Shown here one piece after another: positions 1 to 8,418 of a stretch of 8,419 nucleotides of DNA. The DNA is from SAR202 cluster bacterium (GTDB taxonomy: Bacteria; Chloroflexota; Dehalococcoidia; SAR202; GCA-002694895). The stretch covers positions 1 through 8,419 of the forward strand of contig VFGQ01000098.1 of the NCBI GenBank assembly GCA_009391605.1. Reading direction: 5' to 3'. Position 1 is the first letter of the stretch. Every line of letters starts with the position of its first letter. The notes under the pieces are model-generated. The model was not told the DNA's origin. It saw only the letters and a program-made list of their open reading frames with translations, and made no database searches. A program made the position numbers and the translations under genes.

Positions 1-1
1 A

Positions 2-1402
2 TCAATATTAATCAAAAATGATAGAATTAAATTTATAGGAGATATAGATGATATAAATATATCATTTAAATCATTGGATATAATTGATTGCAAAAATAAT
101 TCTGTATTACCCGGTTTAATTGATTCGCACATACATTTATTTGAATCAATTTCTAATTTAGAAAGTATAGATTTATCTGGAAAATTATTTAACAATCGTA
201 AAGATATCGAAATATATTTTAAAAATTTCACTAATCAAAAAAGTCCAAAAGTATTAAAATTCCATGGATTCGAACACAGAAATATAAAACAAAAAATTAA
301 TATAGAATTTTTTGATAATTTAAATATTCAAAGACCAATTATCATAAAACATAGGACTGGTCATTTAGTATTTACTAATAAAAAAACATTAGTTTCGCTT
401 GGGTTTAATAAAAACGAAATTGAAAAATATTCTAATGAATATCCAATAAATTCTAAAGAAATTCATAAAAGGATATATCAATTATCAACACAAGATAAGT
501 TTGATCAAAATATTTGTTTATACAATTCAATATTACTTAAATATGGTTATACAACATTAGTTGAAGCTGGGGCTTTGAATGATGTAGGAAAATTCAAAAC
601 TATTAAAAAATATATAAATAACAAAACAATTGATCAAAATATATGTTACATGCCAGGCGCTGAAGAAATAAAAAATTTCCAAGATATAAAAAATAATAGA
701 AATTTATATCTTGGACCTACAAAATTCATGATCGATGAAAAATATGATTATAATGAATTTAAAAATATTCTAAATAAATATCTGAAAACTTTTAATAATG
801 ATGCTGCATTTCATGCAATAGATTCCGAAACTATACATAAAATTCTTTCCAACCTTTATGAAGATAATAAAGATATCCTGAGAAATAGAATCATCAGGAT
901 AGAACATGCAACAGAATTTATACCTGAATATTACAAAAATTATAATAAAGAAAATTTACATCTGATTTTTAATCCTAACTTTATTTATGATCACGGGGAT
1001 TTTTACTTAAATAATCAGGATTATTTTGATATAAAAAATATATTTAACTTATATGAAAGTAATAAATATGGCTTTAATTACGGAATAGGAACTGACTCAC
1101 CATTTGCAAATAACAATCCATTTTTGCTTATCTATTCTGCTCTGACAAGAAATACAAAAAATGGGAATAATTTACCTGGTAAGGGCCAAATCCATTTAAC
1201 AGAAATAATAAAAGCATTTACTATCAACAATGCAAAATCTATAAAAATGGATAAAAAAATAGGATCTATAAAAACAGGAAAAAATGCTGATTTGATAATT
1301 TTAAATAAAAATTTATCAAATATAAAAAATTATAACGAATTATTGGAAGTCAAAGTTATAAACACAATTATAAACGGGGAAACTAAATACAGATTAAATT
1401 AA
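2..1402 (+). CDS. YtcJ-like amidohydrolase (Amidohydro_3 family), 5' end outside window
   Basis: Predicted metal-dependent hydrolase of the amidohydrolase superfamily, probably cytoplasmic, acting on an unknown C-N bond. The frame is open from base 2. The residues before the first internal start candidate (TTG at 74) read ILIKNDRIKFIGD, the N-terminal beta strand usual for this family, so the true start lies left of the window and the TTG is not the start. 466 residues are visible. Motifs in order: PGLIDSHIH with the metal-binding HxH at 128-136; GPTKFMIDE, carrying the Lys of the KxxxD segment, near 715-740; FHAID near 808-822; RIEHATEF near 897-920; GTDSPF near 1087-1106, with the catalytic Asp; and the C-terminal signature GSIKTGKNADLIILN, which rejoins the beta-sandwich. 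Oddities: the loop that normally follows KxxxDG is almost absent and HAIGD is altered to HAIDS, so this looks like a short variant of the family. It converges with the prenyl synthase gene, leaving 2 bases between stops. Family is confident; substrate is unknown. Confidence 0.88.
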   Translation, partial: SILIKNDRIKFIGDIDDINISFKSLDIIDCKNNSVLPGLIDSHIHLFESISNLESIDLSGKLFNNRKDIEIYFKNFTNQKSPKVLKFHGFEHRNIKQKINIEFFDNLNIQRPIIIKHRTGHLVFTNKKTLVSLGFNKNEIEKYSNEYPINSKEIHKRIYQLSTQDKFDQNICLYNSILLKYGYTTLVEAGALNDVGKFKTIKKYINNKTIDQNICYMPGAEEIKNFQDIKNNRNLYLGPTKFMIDEKYDYNEFKNILNKYLKTFNNDAAFHAIDSETIHKILSNLYEDNKDILRNRIIRIEHATEFIPEYYKNYNKENLHLIFNPNFIYDHGDFYLNNQDYFDIKNIFNLYESNKYGFNYGIGTDSPFANNNPFLLIYSALTRNTKNGNNLPGKGQIHLTEIIKAFTINNAKSIKMDKKIGSIKTGKNADLIILNKNLSNIKNYNELLEVKVINTIINGETKYRLN

Positions 1403-1414
1403 ATTTATTTAATT
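1397..1414. other. AT-only inverted repeat at convergent gene ends
   Basis: AATTAAA (1397-1403) and TTTAATT (1408-1414) form a perfect 7-bp inverted repeat around a 4-base loop. It can be extended by a few pairs past one mismatch (1396/1415). It contains the stop codons of both converging genes. It might help end transcription from both sides, but with no G or C in the stem it would be weak, and such repeats arise by chance in AT-rich DNA. Confidence 0.25.
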
Positions 1415-2394
1415 GAATTTGCTATTTCAAATAAAATATTTGTTATTTCATTTGATTTGAAGTATTGCAAATTATTAATAGCTTTCTCTATATATGTATT
1501 TCCAATCGATTTAGCTTGTTGTATAAAACCTTCTTGAATTAAATATAGTCCAAGATCTTTAACATTAATTTCATCATTAAATTTTATCGGCTTATAGAAC
1601 GGATTAGCCTCAAAATTATTTTCTAAAGACAGAATCACTGGCAAAGTTAAGATTCCATTATTAATATCAATTCCTATATTTTTACCAGATTTATTGATCT
1701 TATTATTTAAATCGGTAAAATCTCTAATATCATCAAAAATCTGAAATGCTAGCCCCAAATTCATACCAAATTGTCCTAATTTGTCATTTTCTTCTTTATC
1801 CATATTTGCCAAAACACTGCCTGACCAAGTAGCAGTCTCAAATAATGAGGCAGTTTTTTTACGAATTCTATATAAATAATTCTCTTTAGATTGTTTTATA
1901 TTATTTCTACTTTTCATTTCTAATAATTGCCCCATTGAAAGATCAACAATAGTGCTACCAAATTTATTCATAACTTCAACATTCGAAGTATCAAATACAA
2001 ACATACCAGCTTTCGCAAAAATCATATCTCCCATCATTACAGCCATATCATTTCCATATACATAATTAAATGATTCTTTCCCTCTTCTTTGAGTAGCATT
2101 ATCAACAATATCATCATGAACTAAACTAGCAGTATGTAATAATTCAATAGCAACAGATACTTTAACTATATTTATGTTAATATTTTCATCCATCTCTTTG
2201 GACATCTGCCCAATAAGAAGAGTTAGCATCGAGCGTAATAATTTACCTTGTTTTGAGGTTGAAGTTACTTCTTTAGCTAAATCATTTATATAATCATCTT
2301 CAAAATCAAGATCTATTAATTGTTGTTTCATTAAATCCAAATCAGCTTTAATTACATTATTTATCCTGTTAGTTAGAGATGTAGAAATTACCAT
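1405..2394 (-). CDS. Polyprenyl diphosphate synthase (trans-isoprenyl, long-chain type)
   Basis: Head-to-tail condensation of isopentenyl diphosphate onto an allylic diphosphate, giving the side chain of a quinone or a similar lipid; cytoplasmic or membrane-associated. The 329 residues match the family length (about 320-350). The first aspartate-rich motif is DDIVD (residues 94-98), followed by RRG (103-105). The second is FQIFDDIRD (D221-D225), followed by a GKNIGIDINNGILTLP stretch typical of the family. The diphosphate-binding segment, usually GGKRLRP, reads QGKLLRS (49-55), keeping Lys51 and Arg54. The residue five before the first DDxxD is Ala, a small side chain that usually goes with long rather than C15/C20 products. 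The ATG directly follows the TAA of metG with no space and no obvious Shine-Dalgarno sequence, so translation probably depends on ribosomes finishing metG. It is the last gene of the rsmI-metG operon. Product chain length cannot be read from sequence alone. Confidence 0.93.
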   Translation of the reverse strand: MVISTSLTNRINNVIKADLDLMKQQLIDLDFEDDYINDLAKEVTSTSKQGKLLRSMLTLLIGQMSKEMDENININIVKVSVAIELLHTASLVHDDIVDNATQRRGKESFNYVYGNDMAVMMGDMIFAKAGMFVFDTSNVEVMNKFGSTIVDLSMGQLLEMKSRNNIKQSKENYLYRIRKKTASLFETATWSGSVLANMDKEENDKLGQFGMNLGLAFQIFDDIRDFTDLNNKINKSGKNIGIDINNGILTLPVILSLENNFEANPFYKPIKFNDEINVKDLGLYLIQEGFIQQAKSIGNTYIEKAINNLQYFKSNEITNILFEIANSIK

Positions 2395-4047
2395 TTACGC
2401 AACTTCTATTTTCTTAAACAAAGGGCCTAAAGAATTTATTTCCTGATTTATTGGTAAATCATATTCAGTCCACTCCCATTTAGATATCAAATCGTTAGAA
2501 AATCCTAAAATCTTATTTAATTTCTCAGAAGAAAATGGAATATATGGATTAAATAATATTTTTAAACAATTAATAGATGTCATACAAACCCAAATAACTT
2601 CAGACGCTTTTTCTTCATCAGATTTAACTAATTTCCAAGGTTCTTTCAAATCAATATATTTATTAATATTTCCACATAATTTCATTATTTCAGAAAGGCC
2701 TCTTCTAAGTCTTACATTAGAAATTTCATCTTTCACTACTCTTAATGTGTCGTGACACATATCTATGATTTTTTGACTATCATCATCAATTTGTATTGCT
2801 TTAGGAATTTTAGAATCAAAATTTTTAATACAAATATTAACTATTCTATTAACTAAATTCCCATAGGTAGCAACAAGTTCCTGATTATTAGATCTGATAA
2901 GTTCATCTAAACTAAAATCAGTATCAGATGTTTCGGGAAAATTTGATGCCAGTGAATATCTAATAGAATCAGGTTCGTATATATCGCTTAATTCATTCAC
3001 CCATAAAGCCCAATTCCTACTAGATGATAATTTAAGTCCTTCAAGGTTTAAATATTCATTAGCAGGTATGTTATGAGGCAAATTTAATTCACCTTTACCT
3101 AACAAGATAGAAGGCAAAATTATAGAATGAAATATAATATTATCTTTTCCCATAAAATAATATGCCTCTGATGAATTTTGCCAAAAGTTTTTCCATCCAT
3201 CTTTATCATCAGTTGTTGAAAAAAACTCAATAGAGGCAGATAAATATCCTAAAACTGCTTCAAACCAAACATAAATTCTCTTAGTTTCCCATCCTTTGAC
3301 AGGAACTTTTACACCCCAGTCAATATCTCTGGTTATTGGTCTGTCAATCAATCCTTCTGATAAAAATCCTAAAGAAGTATTTTTAACATTTGATTTAAAA
3401 TTATTTTTGGAATTTAACCATTGTTTTAAATCATTCTGAAAATGACTAAGTTTCAAAAAATAATGATCAGATTTTTCAAAACTAATTACATCTGATTTTG
3501 AACAAATTTTACAATTTATATCTATTAAATCTTTAGGATCAAGAGTCTTTCCGCAATTATCACATTGATCACCTCTAGCATCTTTAGAATTACATTCAGA
3601 ATTTGGGCAAGTACCCTCAATATATCTGTCTGCCAAAAATCTTTCGCATTCAGAACAATAAGGTAAAATCATTTCCTGTGCATAAATAAATCCTTTACCT
3701 AATAAGTCAAGGAAAATATCCTGAACCACTTTTTCATGATTTTCAGTATGTGTAGATGTAAATAAATCAAAATCAATTCCTATGTTTTTCCAAGTTTTCA
3801 AAATATCTTTATGGTAAAAATTAAATAGTTGTTCTGGTGTTTTATTTTCTTGTATAGATTTAATTACTACAGGAGTGCCATGTGCATCACTACCAGAAAC
3901 CATTAATACATTATTACCCAACATACGATGGAATCTTGCAAATATATCTGCTGGCAAATAACATCCGGCCAAATGACCAATATGTATCCCTCCATTTGCA
4001 TATGGCCAGGCAACAGAAACTAAAATATTTTTCTTACTTTTGCTCAT
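2395..4047 (-). CDS. metG: Methionyl-tRNA synthetase
   Basis: Class I aminoacyl-tRNA synthetase that charges tRNA-Met with methionine in the cytoplasm. The 550 residues hold a catalytic Rossmann core with a literal HIGH motif (22-25) and GSDAHGTP (52-59). An inserted zinc domain has four Cys pairs (C131/C134, C147/C152, C162/C165, C179/C182), i.e. two knuckles. The signature loop is KLSSS (339-343) in place of KMSKS, followed by RNWALW. An alpha-helical anticodon-binding domain follows. The protein ends soon after it, so the C-terminal EMAPII-like tRNA-binding domain found in E. coli and Bacillus enzymes is absent. The KLSSSRNW form with two knuckles is, from memory, the type seen in Actinobacteria/Chloroflexota-like and archaeal relatives. 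The second pair is spaced C-x4-C rather than C-x2-C. An in-frame TAA two codons upstream fixes the ATG as start; no Shine-Dalgarno is visible. It lies 19 bases after rsmI and abuts the prenyl synthase gene. Confidence 0.97.
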   Translation of the reverse strand: MSKSKKNILVSVAWPYANGGIHIGHLAGCYLPADIFARFHRMLGNNVLMVSGSDAHGTPVVIKSIQENKTPEQLFNFYHKDILKTWKNIGIDFDLFTSTHTENHEKVVQDIFLDLLGKGFIYAQEMILPYCSECERFLADRYIEGTCPNSECNSKDARGDQCDNCGKTLDPKDLIDINCKICSKSDVISFEKSDHYFLKLSHFQNDLKQWLNSKNNFKSNVKNTSLGFLSEGLIDRPITRDIDWGVKVPVKGWETKRIYVWFEAVLGYLSASIEFFSTTDDKDGWKNFWQNSSEAYYFMGKDNIIFHSIILPSILLGKGELNLPHNIPANEYLNLEGLKLSSSRNWALWVNELSDIYEPDSIRYSLASNFPETSDTDFSLDELIRSNNQELVATYGNLVNRIVNICIKNFDSKIPKAIQIDDDSQKIIDMCHDTLRVVKDEISNVRLRRGLSEIMKLCGNINKYIDLKEPWKLVKSDEEKASEVIWVCMTSINCLKILFNPYIPFSSEKLNKILGFSNDLISKWEWTEYDLPINQEINSLGPLFKKIEVA

Positions 4048-4066
4048 AAATTAATATAATTAAGAA

Positions 4067-4879
4067 TTAATTTTTATCTATCCAAATATTATAAATATCT
4101 TTTCTTGGTAAATCGAATATATCAGCTATAATTTTTGCAGAATTTTTAAGGGATAATCCATTTGTAACTAAATATTCAATTTCTTTTTTAATATAAGTGG
4201 AAAAATCTTCATCTATTTTTGAATACTTAATAGTTGTACCTGAAATTAAAATAATATATTCTCCTAATGGTTTAAAATCATATAAAGGTAAATCAACCAA
4301 ATTAAATGCAATTACTTTTTCATTTAATTTGGTTAATTCATGGAATACTATGACATCTCTTTCTAATAATTTGTTTTTTAAAAAATTTAATGTTGCATTA
4401 ATTCTCTTGGGACTGTCAAAAAGAAAAGTGTCTTTTGTTCTATACCTTAATTTAGAAGATAATATCAATTGATCAGTAGATTTTTTTGAAAAAAAACCTT
4501 CAAATATAAAATTATTCATTTTCCTACCTGATAAGGATACTGCTGTCATTAAAGCAGAACTTCCTGGTATAGATGTAACATCAATATTATTTTGACGTGC
4601 AATATTAATTAATTTATAACCTGGGTCAGATAATAATGGAGTTCCTGCATCAGTTATTAATGCGATATCATTTGATTTCAATTTATCTCTGTAAAAATTA
4701 ATTTTTGAATCATCATCAATATATCGTAATAATGGTTTGGTAATCTCATAGTGTCTTAATAATTTTTTTGTTACTCTGGTATCCTCGCAAAAAATTAAAT
4801 CAATCTCTTTCAAAATTCTAATTGATCTTAAAGTAAGATCTTCCAAGTTCCCTATTGGAGAAGCTATTATATATAACAT
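4067..4879 (-). CDS. rsmI: 16S rRNA (cytidine-1402-2'-O)-methyltransferase RsmI
   Basis: SAM-dependent methyltransferase that modifies the ribose of C1402 in the decoding centre of 16S rRNA. The 270 residues follow the tetrapyrrole-methylase-like fold. Motifs: ASPIGNLEDLTLR (residues 6-18; Ser replaces the usual Thr before PIGN), CEDTRVT (31-37), TDAGTPLLSDPG (76-87), and the SAM-loop segment IPGSSA (104-109). The C-terminal stretch LSLKNSAKIIAD with PRKDIYNIW matches the small helical tail common in RsmI. The start is secure: two TAG codons lie in frame within five codons upstream, so the protein begins directly at the first beta strand without an N-terminal extension. There is no clear Shine-Dalgarno. 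It is the first gene of the operon with metG and the prenyl synthase, which ties it to translation functions. Confidence 0.96.
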   Translation of the reverse strand: MLYIIASPIGNLEDLTLRSIRILKEIDLIFCEDTRVTKKLLRHYEITKPLLRYIDDDSKINFYRDKLKSNDIALITDAGTPLLSDPGYKLINIARQNNIDVTSIPGSSALMTAVSLSGRKMNNFIFEGFFSKKSTDQLILSSKLRYRTKDTFLFDSPKRINATLNFLKNKLLERDVIVFHELTKLNEKVIAFNLVDLPLYDFKPLGEYIILISGTTIKYSKIDEDFSTYIKKEIEYLVTNGLSLKNSAKIIADIFDLPRKDIYNIWIDKN

Positions 4880-4892
4880 AGAATTCTACTAT

Positions 4893-4919
4893 TTGAAATT
4901 AGCCATATACATATATAAT
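4893..4919 (+). promoter_or_regulatory. Candidate sigma-70-type promoter for asd-dapA
   Basis: A perfect TATAAT lies at 4914-4919. TTGAAA at 4893-4898 is a 5-of-6 match to the -35 consensus, with a 15-base spacer, slightly short. The predicted transcript would start near 4926 and have a leader of about 34 bases, leaving no room for a riboswitch. The opposite strand carries TATTAT at 4920-4915, overlapping this -10, which could serve rsmI, but its -35 is poor. The sequence is so AT-rich that chance TATAAT matches are common. Confidence 0.45.
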
Positions 4920-4947
4920 ACTACATATAATTTTCTATAACAGAAAT

Positions 4948-4955
4948 AAAAGGTG
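4948..4955 (+). promoter_or_regulatory. Shine-Dalgarno of asd
   Basis: AAAAGGTG pairs well with the 16S anti-Shine-Dalgarno end; its AAAGG core sits 6 bases before the ATG at 4960. An in-frame TGA (4954-4956) overlaps it, so asd cannot start further upstream. Confidence 0.75.
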
Positions 4956-4959
4956 AATA

Positions 4960-5964
4960 ATGAAATTAGGTATTATCGGAGCAACGGGCGCAGTAGGAAA
5001 AGTATTTCTAGACTTATTGCCAAATTCGAATTTAAGTATTACAGATCTTCGATTGTCTGCATCAAATAGATCAATAGGAAAAAAGATCAACTATCAAAAC
5101 CAAGAGTATACTGTTCAAGAAAATTCGGATGACTTTTACTCTGGATTAGATTTTGTATTTAGTTCTGCATCTTCAGAAGTAAGTAAAATGGCTGCAGAAA
5201 AATCAAAAGAACATAACGTTATTATGATTGATGACAGCTCAGAATTTAGGTTGAACGATGATGTCCCTCTAGTAATTCCAGAGATAAATTCAGACAGTCT
5301 TAACATGCATAAAGGAATTGTTGCAATACCTAATTGCACAACAACTCCTTTGGCAATGATATTAGATGCACTAAGATCAGAATATAAATTAAAAAGAATA
5401 ATTGTTGACACATACCAAGCTGTATCAGGAACTGGAAATTTAGCTATTGAAGAATTAATTAACCAAACAAAACATTACCTTGAAACAGGGAAAGTATCAG
5501 AAGAAATGAATGTATACCCTCATACTATAGGTTTGAATTTAATTCCTCATGTTGAGACACCTGAAGAAAACTTATATACAAAAGAAGAAATGAAAATGCT
5601 CTACGAAACAAGGAAAATTTTATCAGAACCTAATTTAAAAGTTTCAGCAACTTGTGTCAGAGTCCCTGTTATTCGTTGTCATTCAGAAAGTATAAATATT
5701 GAGTTTCATTCTAATCCCGATTTAAATTTAATTACCAATCTATTAAATAATTATAAAGGCATAACTGTAATTGATGATATTAGTACAAATTCATATCCCA
5801 CACCAGTATTTGGAGAGGGGAAAAATGATGTTTTTGTTGGTAGATTAAGGCAGGATATTTCCAATGAAAATGCTATTAACCTTTGGGCTGTAAGTGATAA
5901 TTTGATAAAAGGTGCAGCGCTGAATGCTATTCAAATTCTTGAAGTATTTCAAAAAATTGGCTAA
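4960..5964 (+). CDS. asd: Aspartate-semialdehyde dehydrogenase
   Basis: NADPH-dependent reduction of aspartyl phosphate to aspartate semialdehyde, the branch point to lysine/diaminopimelate and to threonine/methionine; cytoplasmic. The 334 residues match the family. The nucleotide-binding loop GATGAVG is at residues 7-13. The nucleophile is Cys126 in PNCTTT, the NCTT-type active site rather than NCST. YQAVSGTG (152-159) carries catalytic Gln153. RVPVIRCHSE carries substrate-binding Arg234 and catalytic His241, seven residues apart as in E. coli. All catalytic residues are present. The start is fixed by an in-frame TGA two codons upstream and a good Shine-Dalgarno. dapA follows after 37 bases, so the enzyme and the next one for its product are very likely co-transcribed. 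Confidence 0.97.
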   Translation: MKLGIIGATGAVGKVFLDLLPNSNLSITDLRLSASNRSIGKKINYQNQEYTVQENSDDFYSGLDFVFSSASSEVSKMAAEKSKEHNVIMIDDSSEFRLNDDVPLVIPEINSDSLNMHKGIVAIPNCTTTPLAMILDALRSEYKLKRIIVDTYQAVSGTGNLAIEELINQTKHYLETGKVSEEMNVYPHTIGLNLIPHVETPEENLYTKEEMKMLYETRKILSEPNLKVSATCVRVPVIRCHSESINIEFHSNPDLNLITNLLNNYKGITVIDDISTNSYPTPVFGEGKNDVFVGRLRQDISNENAINLWAVSDNLIKGAALNAIQILEVFQKIG

Positions 5965-5980
5965 TATATCCTAACCAATT
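5955..5980 (+). other. Weak hairpin at the asd end
   Basis: AATTGG (5955-5960) pairs with CCAATT (5975-5980); past one C/A mismatch two further pairs can form inside. The stop codon of asd lies within it. There is no following U tract, so it is not a standard terminator; it could stabilise the asd message end or do nothing. Confidence 0.25.
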
Positions 5981-6001
5981 AAAATTTCAGTAAAAAATAA
6001 T

Positions 6002-6886
6002 ATGCAAATAGGAAGATTATTAACTGCAATGATAACGCCATTTGATGAAAATGGGGACATCAATTATGATATGGCAGCAAAATTATCTAAAGCAATAATA
6101 GATAGTGGTAGTGATGGCCTAGTTATTGGAGGTACTACAGGAGAAGCTCCTACAATCAACGATCAAGAAAAACTTAAATTATTTTCCGTAGTAAAAGAAA
6201 GTATTGGTGCTGAACATGCCTTGATAGCAGGGACTACAAATAATAATACAAAAGAAAGCGTTAAATTAAGTAAATTAGCTGAGGCAGCAGAAGTAGATGG
6301 ATTATTATTGACTGTTCCTTCATATAACAAACCCACACAAGATGGTTTATATCAACATTTCAAATCAATTTCTGAAGAAGTCTCCATTCCATGTATTTTA
6401 TACAATGTACCTAGTAGAACAAGTTTAAATATGACTGACGAAACAACAATTAAATTGAGTAACTTAAAAAATATTGTAGGAATAAAAGAAGCTAGCAGTG
6501 ATTTAGATCAAATAACTAGAATAATAAGTAATACTTCTGATGATTTCAAAGTATGGAGCGGAAATGATAATGAAACTTTATACATCTTATCCGCGGGAGG
6601 ATATGGAATTGTAAGTGTAGCAGGACATATTTTAAGTTCTCAAATAAAACAATTAATTGGTCATGTATTAGAAGGAAATATAGAAGTTGCAGGGAAGGAG
6701 CACCAAAGATTATTAGAATTTTTTAATATAATCTTTGTCGTAACAAATCCTATCCCAATAAGATACTATGTGAAAAAAGCAGGTTATGATATAGGATCTC
6801 CGAGATTACCAATGACAGAACCTGATGACCAAACAAAAGCTATCTTAGACGAATCAATAAAAAAATATAATATAGATTTAAAATAA
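6002..6886 (+). CDS. dapA: 4-hydroxy-tetrahydrodipicolinate synthase
   Basis: Condenses pyruvate with aspartate semialdehyde, the first committed step to diaminopimelate and lysine; cytoplasmic TIM barrel, usually a tetramer. The 294 residues match the family. GGTTGEAPT (43-51) carries the Thr45/Thr46 pair of the active site; YNVPSRT (134-140) carries Tyr134 and Arg139; GIKEASSD (160-167) carries Schiff-base Lys162; and GYGIVSVAGH is the late active-site strand. All catalytic residues are in place, with the usual one-residue offset from E. coli. The start places ITPF at residues 11-14, normal for DapA. There is no Shine-Dalgarno ahead of the ATG, only an A-rich stretch, so translation may rely on asd upstream or on an unstructured leader. 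No dapB follows; the next gene converges. Its TAA forms the loop of the long hairpin shared with purA. Confidence 0.97.
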   Translation: MQIGRLLTAMITPFDENGDINYDMAAKLSKAIIDSGSDGLVIGGTTGEAPTINDQEKLKLFSVVKESIGAEHALIAGTTNNNTKESVKLSKLAEAAEVDGLLLTVPSYNKPTQDGLYQHFKSISEEVSIPCILYNVPSRTSLNMTDETTIKLSNLKNIVGIKEASSDLDQITRIISNTSDDFKVWSGNDNETLYILSAGGYGIVSVAGHILSSQIKQLIGHVLEGNIEVAGKEHQRLLEFFNIIFVVTNPIPIRYYVKKAGYDIGSPRLPMTEPDDQTKAILDESIKKYNIDLK

Positions 6887-6898
6887 TTTAAGTCTATA

Positions 6899-6901
<3 letters not shown>
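6859..6901 (-). terminator. Rho-independent-like terminator of purA overlapping dapA end
   Basis: Bases 6868-6882 pair with 6887-6901, a 15-bp stem around a 4-base loop. The 6877/6892 pair is a T-G wobble in the plus-strand RNA and becomes an A-C mismatch in the minus-strand RNA. Reading on the minus strand, the stem is followed after two bases by seven T (complement of 6865-6859), as in an intrinsic terminator. The plus-strand side has no T run. The stem holds the purA stop (6899-6901), and the dapA stop (6884-6886) fills the loop. The stem has little GC, so efficiency is uncertain. Confidence 0.6.
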
Positions 6902-8238
<1,337 letters not shown>

Positions 8239-8242
<4 letters not shown>

Positions 8243-8257
8243 AGAACTAAACTTTAA
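8239..8257 (-). other. Short hairpin between partial gene and purA
   Basis: TTAAAG (8257-8252) and CTTTAA (8244-8239) on the minus strand form a 6-bp stem with a 7-base loop, extendable by a G-U pair. It sits 5 bases after the stop of the upstream gene. No U run follows, so it is at best a weak terminator or message-end hairpin. Confidence 0.2.
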
Positions 8258-8262
8258 CGAAA

Positions 8263-8418
8263 TTATTGTTTTTTTCTATAGTTTTTTCTATATCTTGAAT
8301 TCTTTCTGTTATCATTGTACGGTCTGCGTTTTCTATTAATCCATAAGTTAGAAAAATATTTTGGGGATAACTGAATTAAGTAATCTGATTCATCAGCCAA
8401 TTGCTTAGAAAGATTTGA
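8263..8418 (-). CDS. C-terminal 51 codons of a basic-tailed protein, 5' end outside window
   Basis: An open minus-strand frame enters from the right edge and ends at TAA (8265-8263). The visible protein starts SNLSKQLADESDYLIQLSP, then KYFSNLW, then a 25-residue tail (INRKRR to YRKKQ) with 12 Arg/Lys, 5 Asn and 3 Tyr and almost no hydrophobic residues. Such tails are usually disordered and bind RNA or DNA. The segment before the tail (Ser-x-x-Leu-x-x-x-Ser-Asp-Tyr-Leu-Ile-x-Leu) resembles the last helix and strand of NYN/LabA-type (DUF88) nuclease domains, where a similar SxxLxxxADxFIxL pattern occurs; this is a weak resemblance from memory. I cannot name the protein. It has no start codon inside the window. 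The protein-like order (amphipathic segment then basic tail) and same-strand position before purA support a real gene. Confidence 0.65.
   Translation of the reverse strand, partial: SNLSKQLADESDYLIQLSPKYFSNLWINRKRRPYNDNRKNSRYRKNYRKKQ

Noticed and set aside
4197..4472. 91-codon plus-strand open frame
   Set aside because: Lies antisense within rsmI, whose motifs are intact on the other strand; the translation has no recognisable domain and no leader.
4926..4959. Possible lysine riboswitch ahead of asd
   Set aside because: The leader is at most about 80 bases and about 34 from the likely start site; a lysine riboswitch needs well over 150 bases and its stems are not present.
5136..5411. 91-codon minus-strand open frame
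   Set aside because: Antisense to the active-site region of asd, which is fully conserved; a shadow of that coding sequence.
5955..5980. Terminator between asd and dapA
   Set aside because: The stem is short with a mismatch and lacks a U tract; asd and dapA are adjacent pathway genes only 37 bases apart, so co-transcription is more likely.
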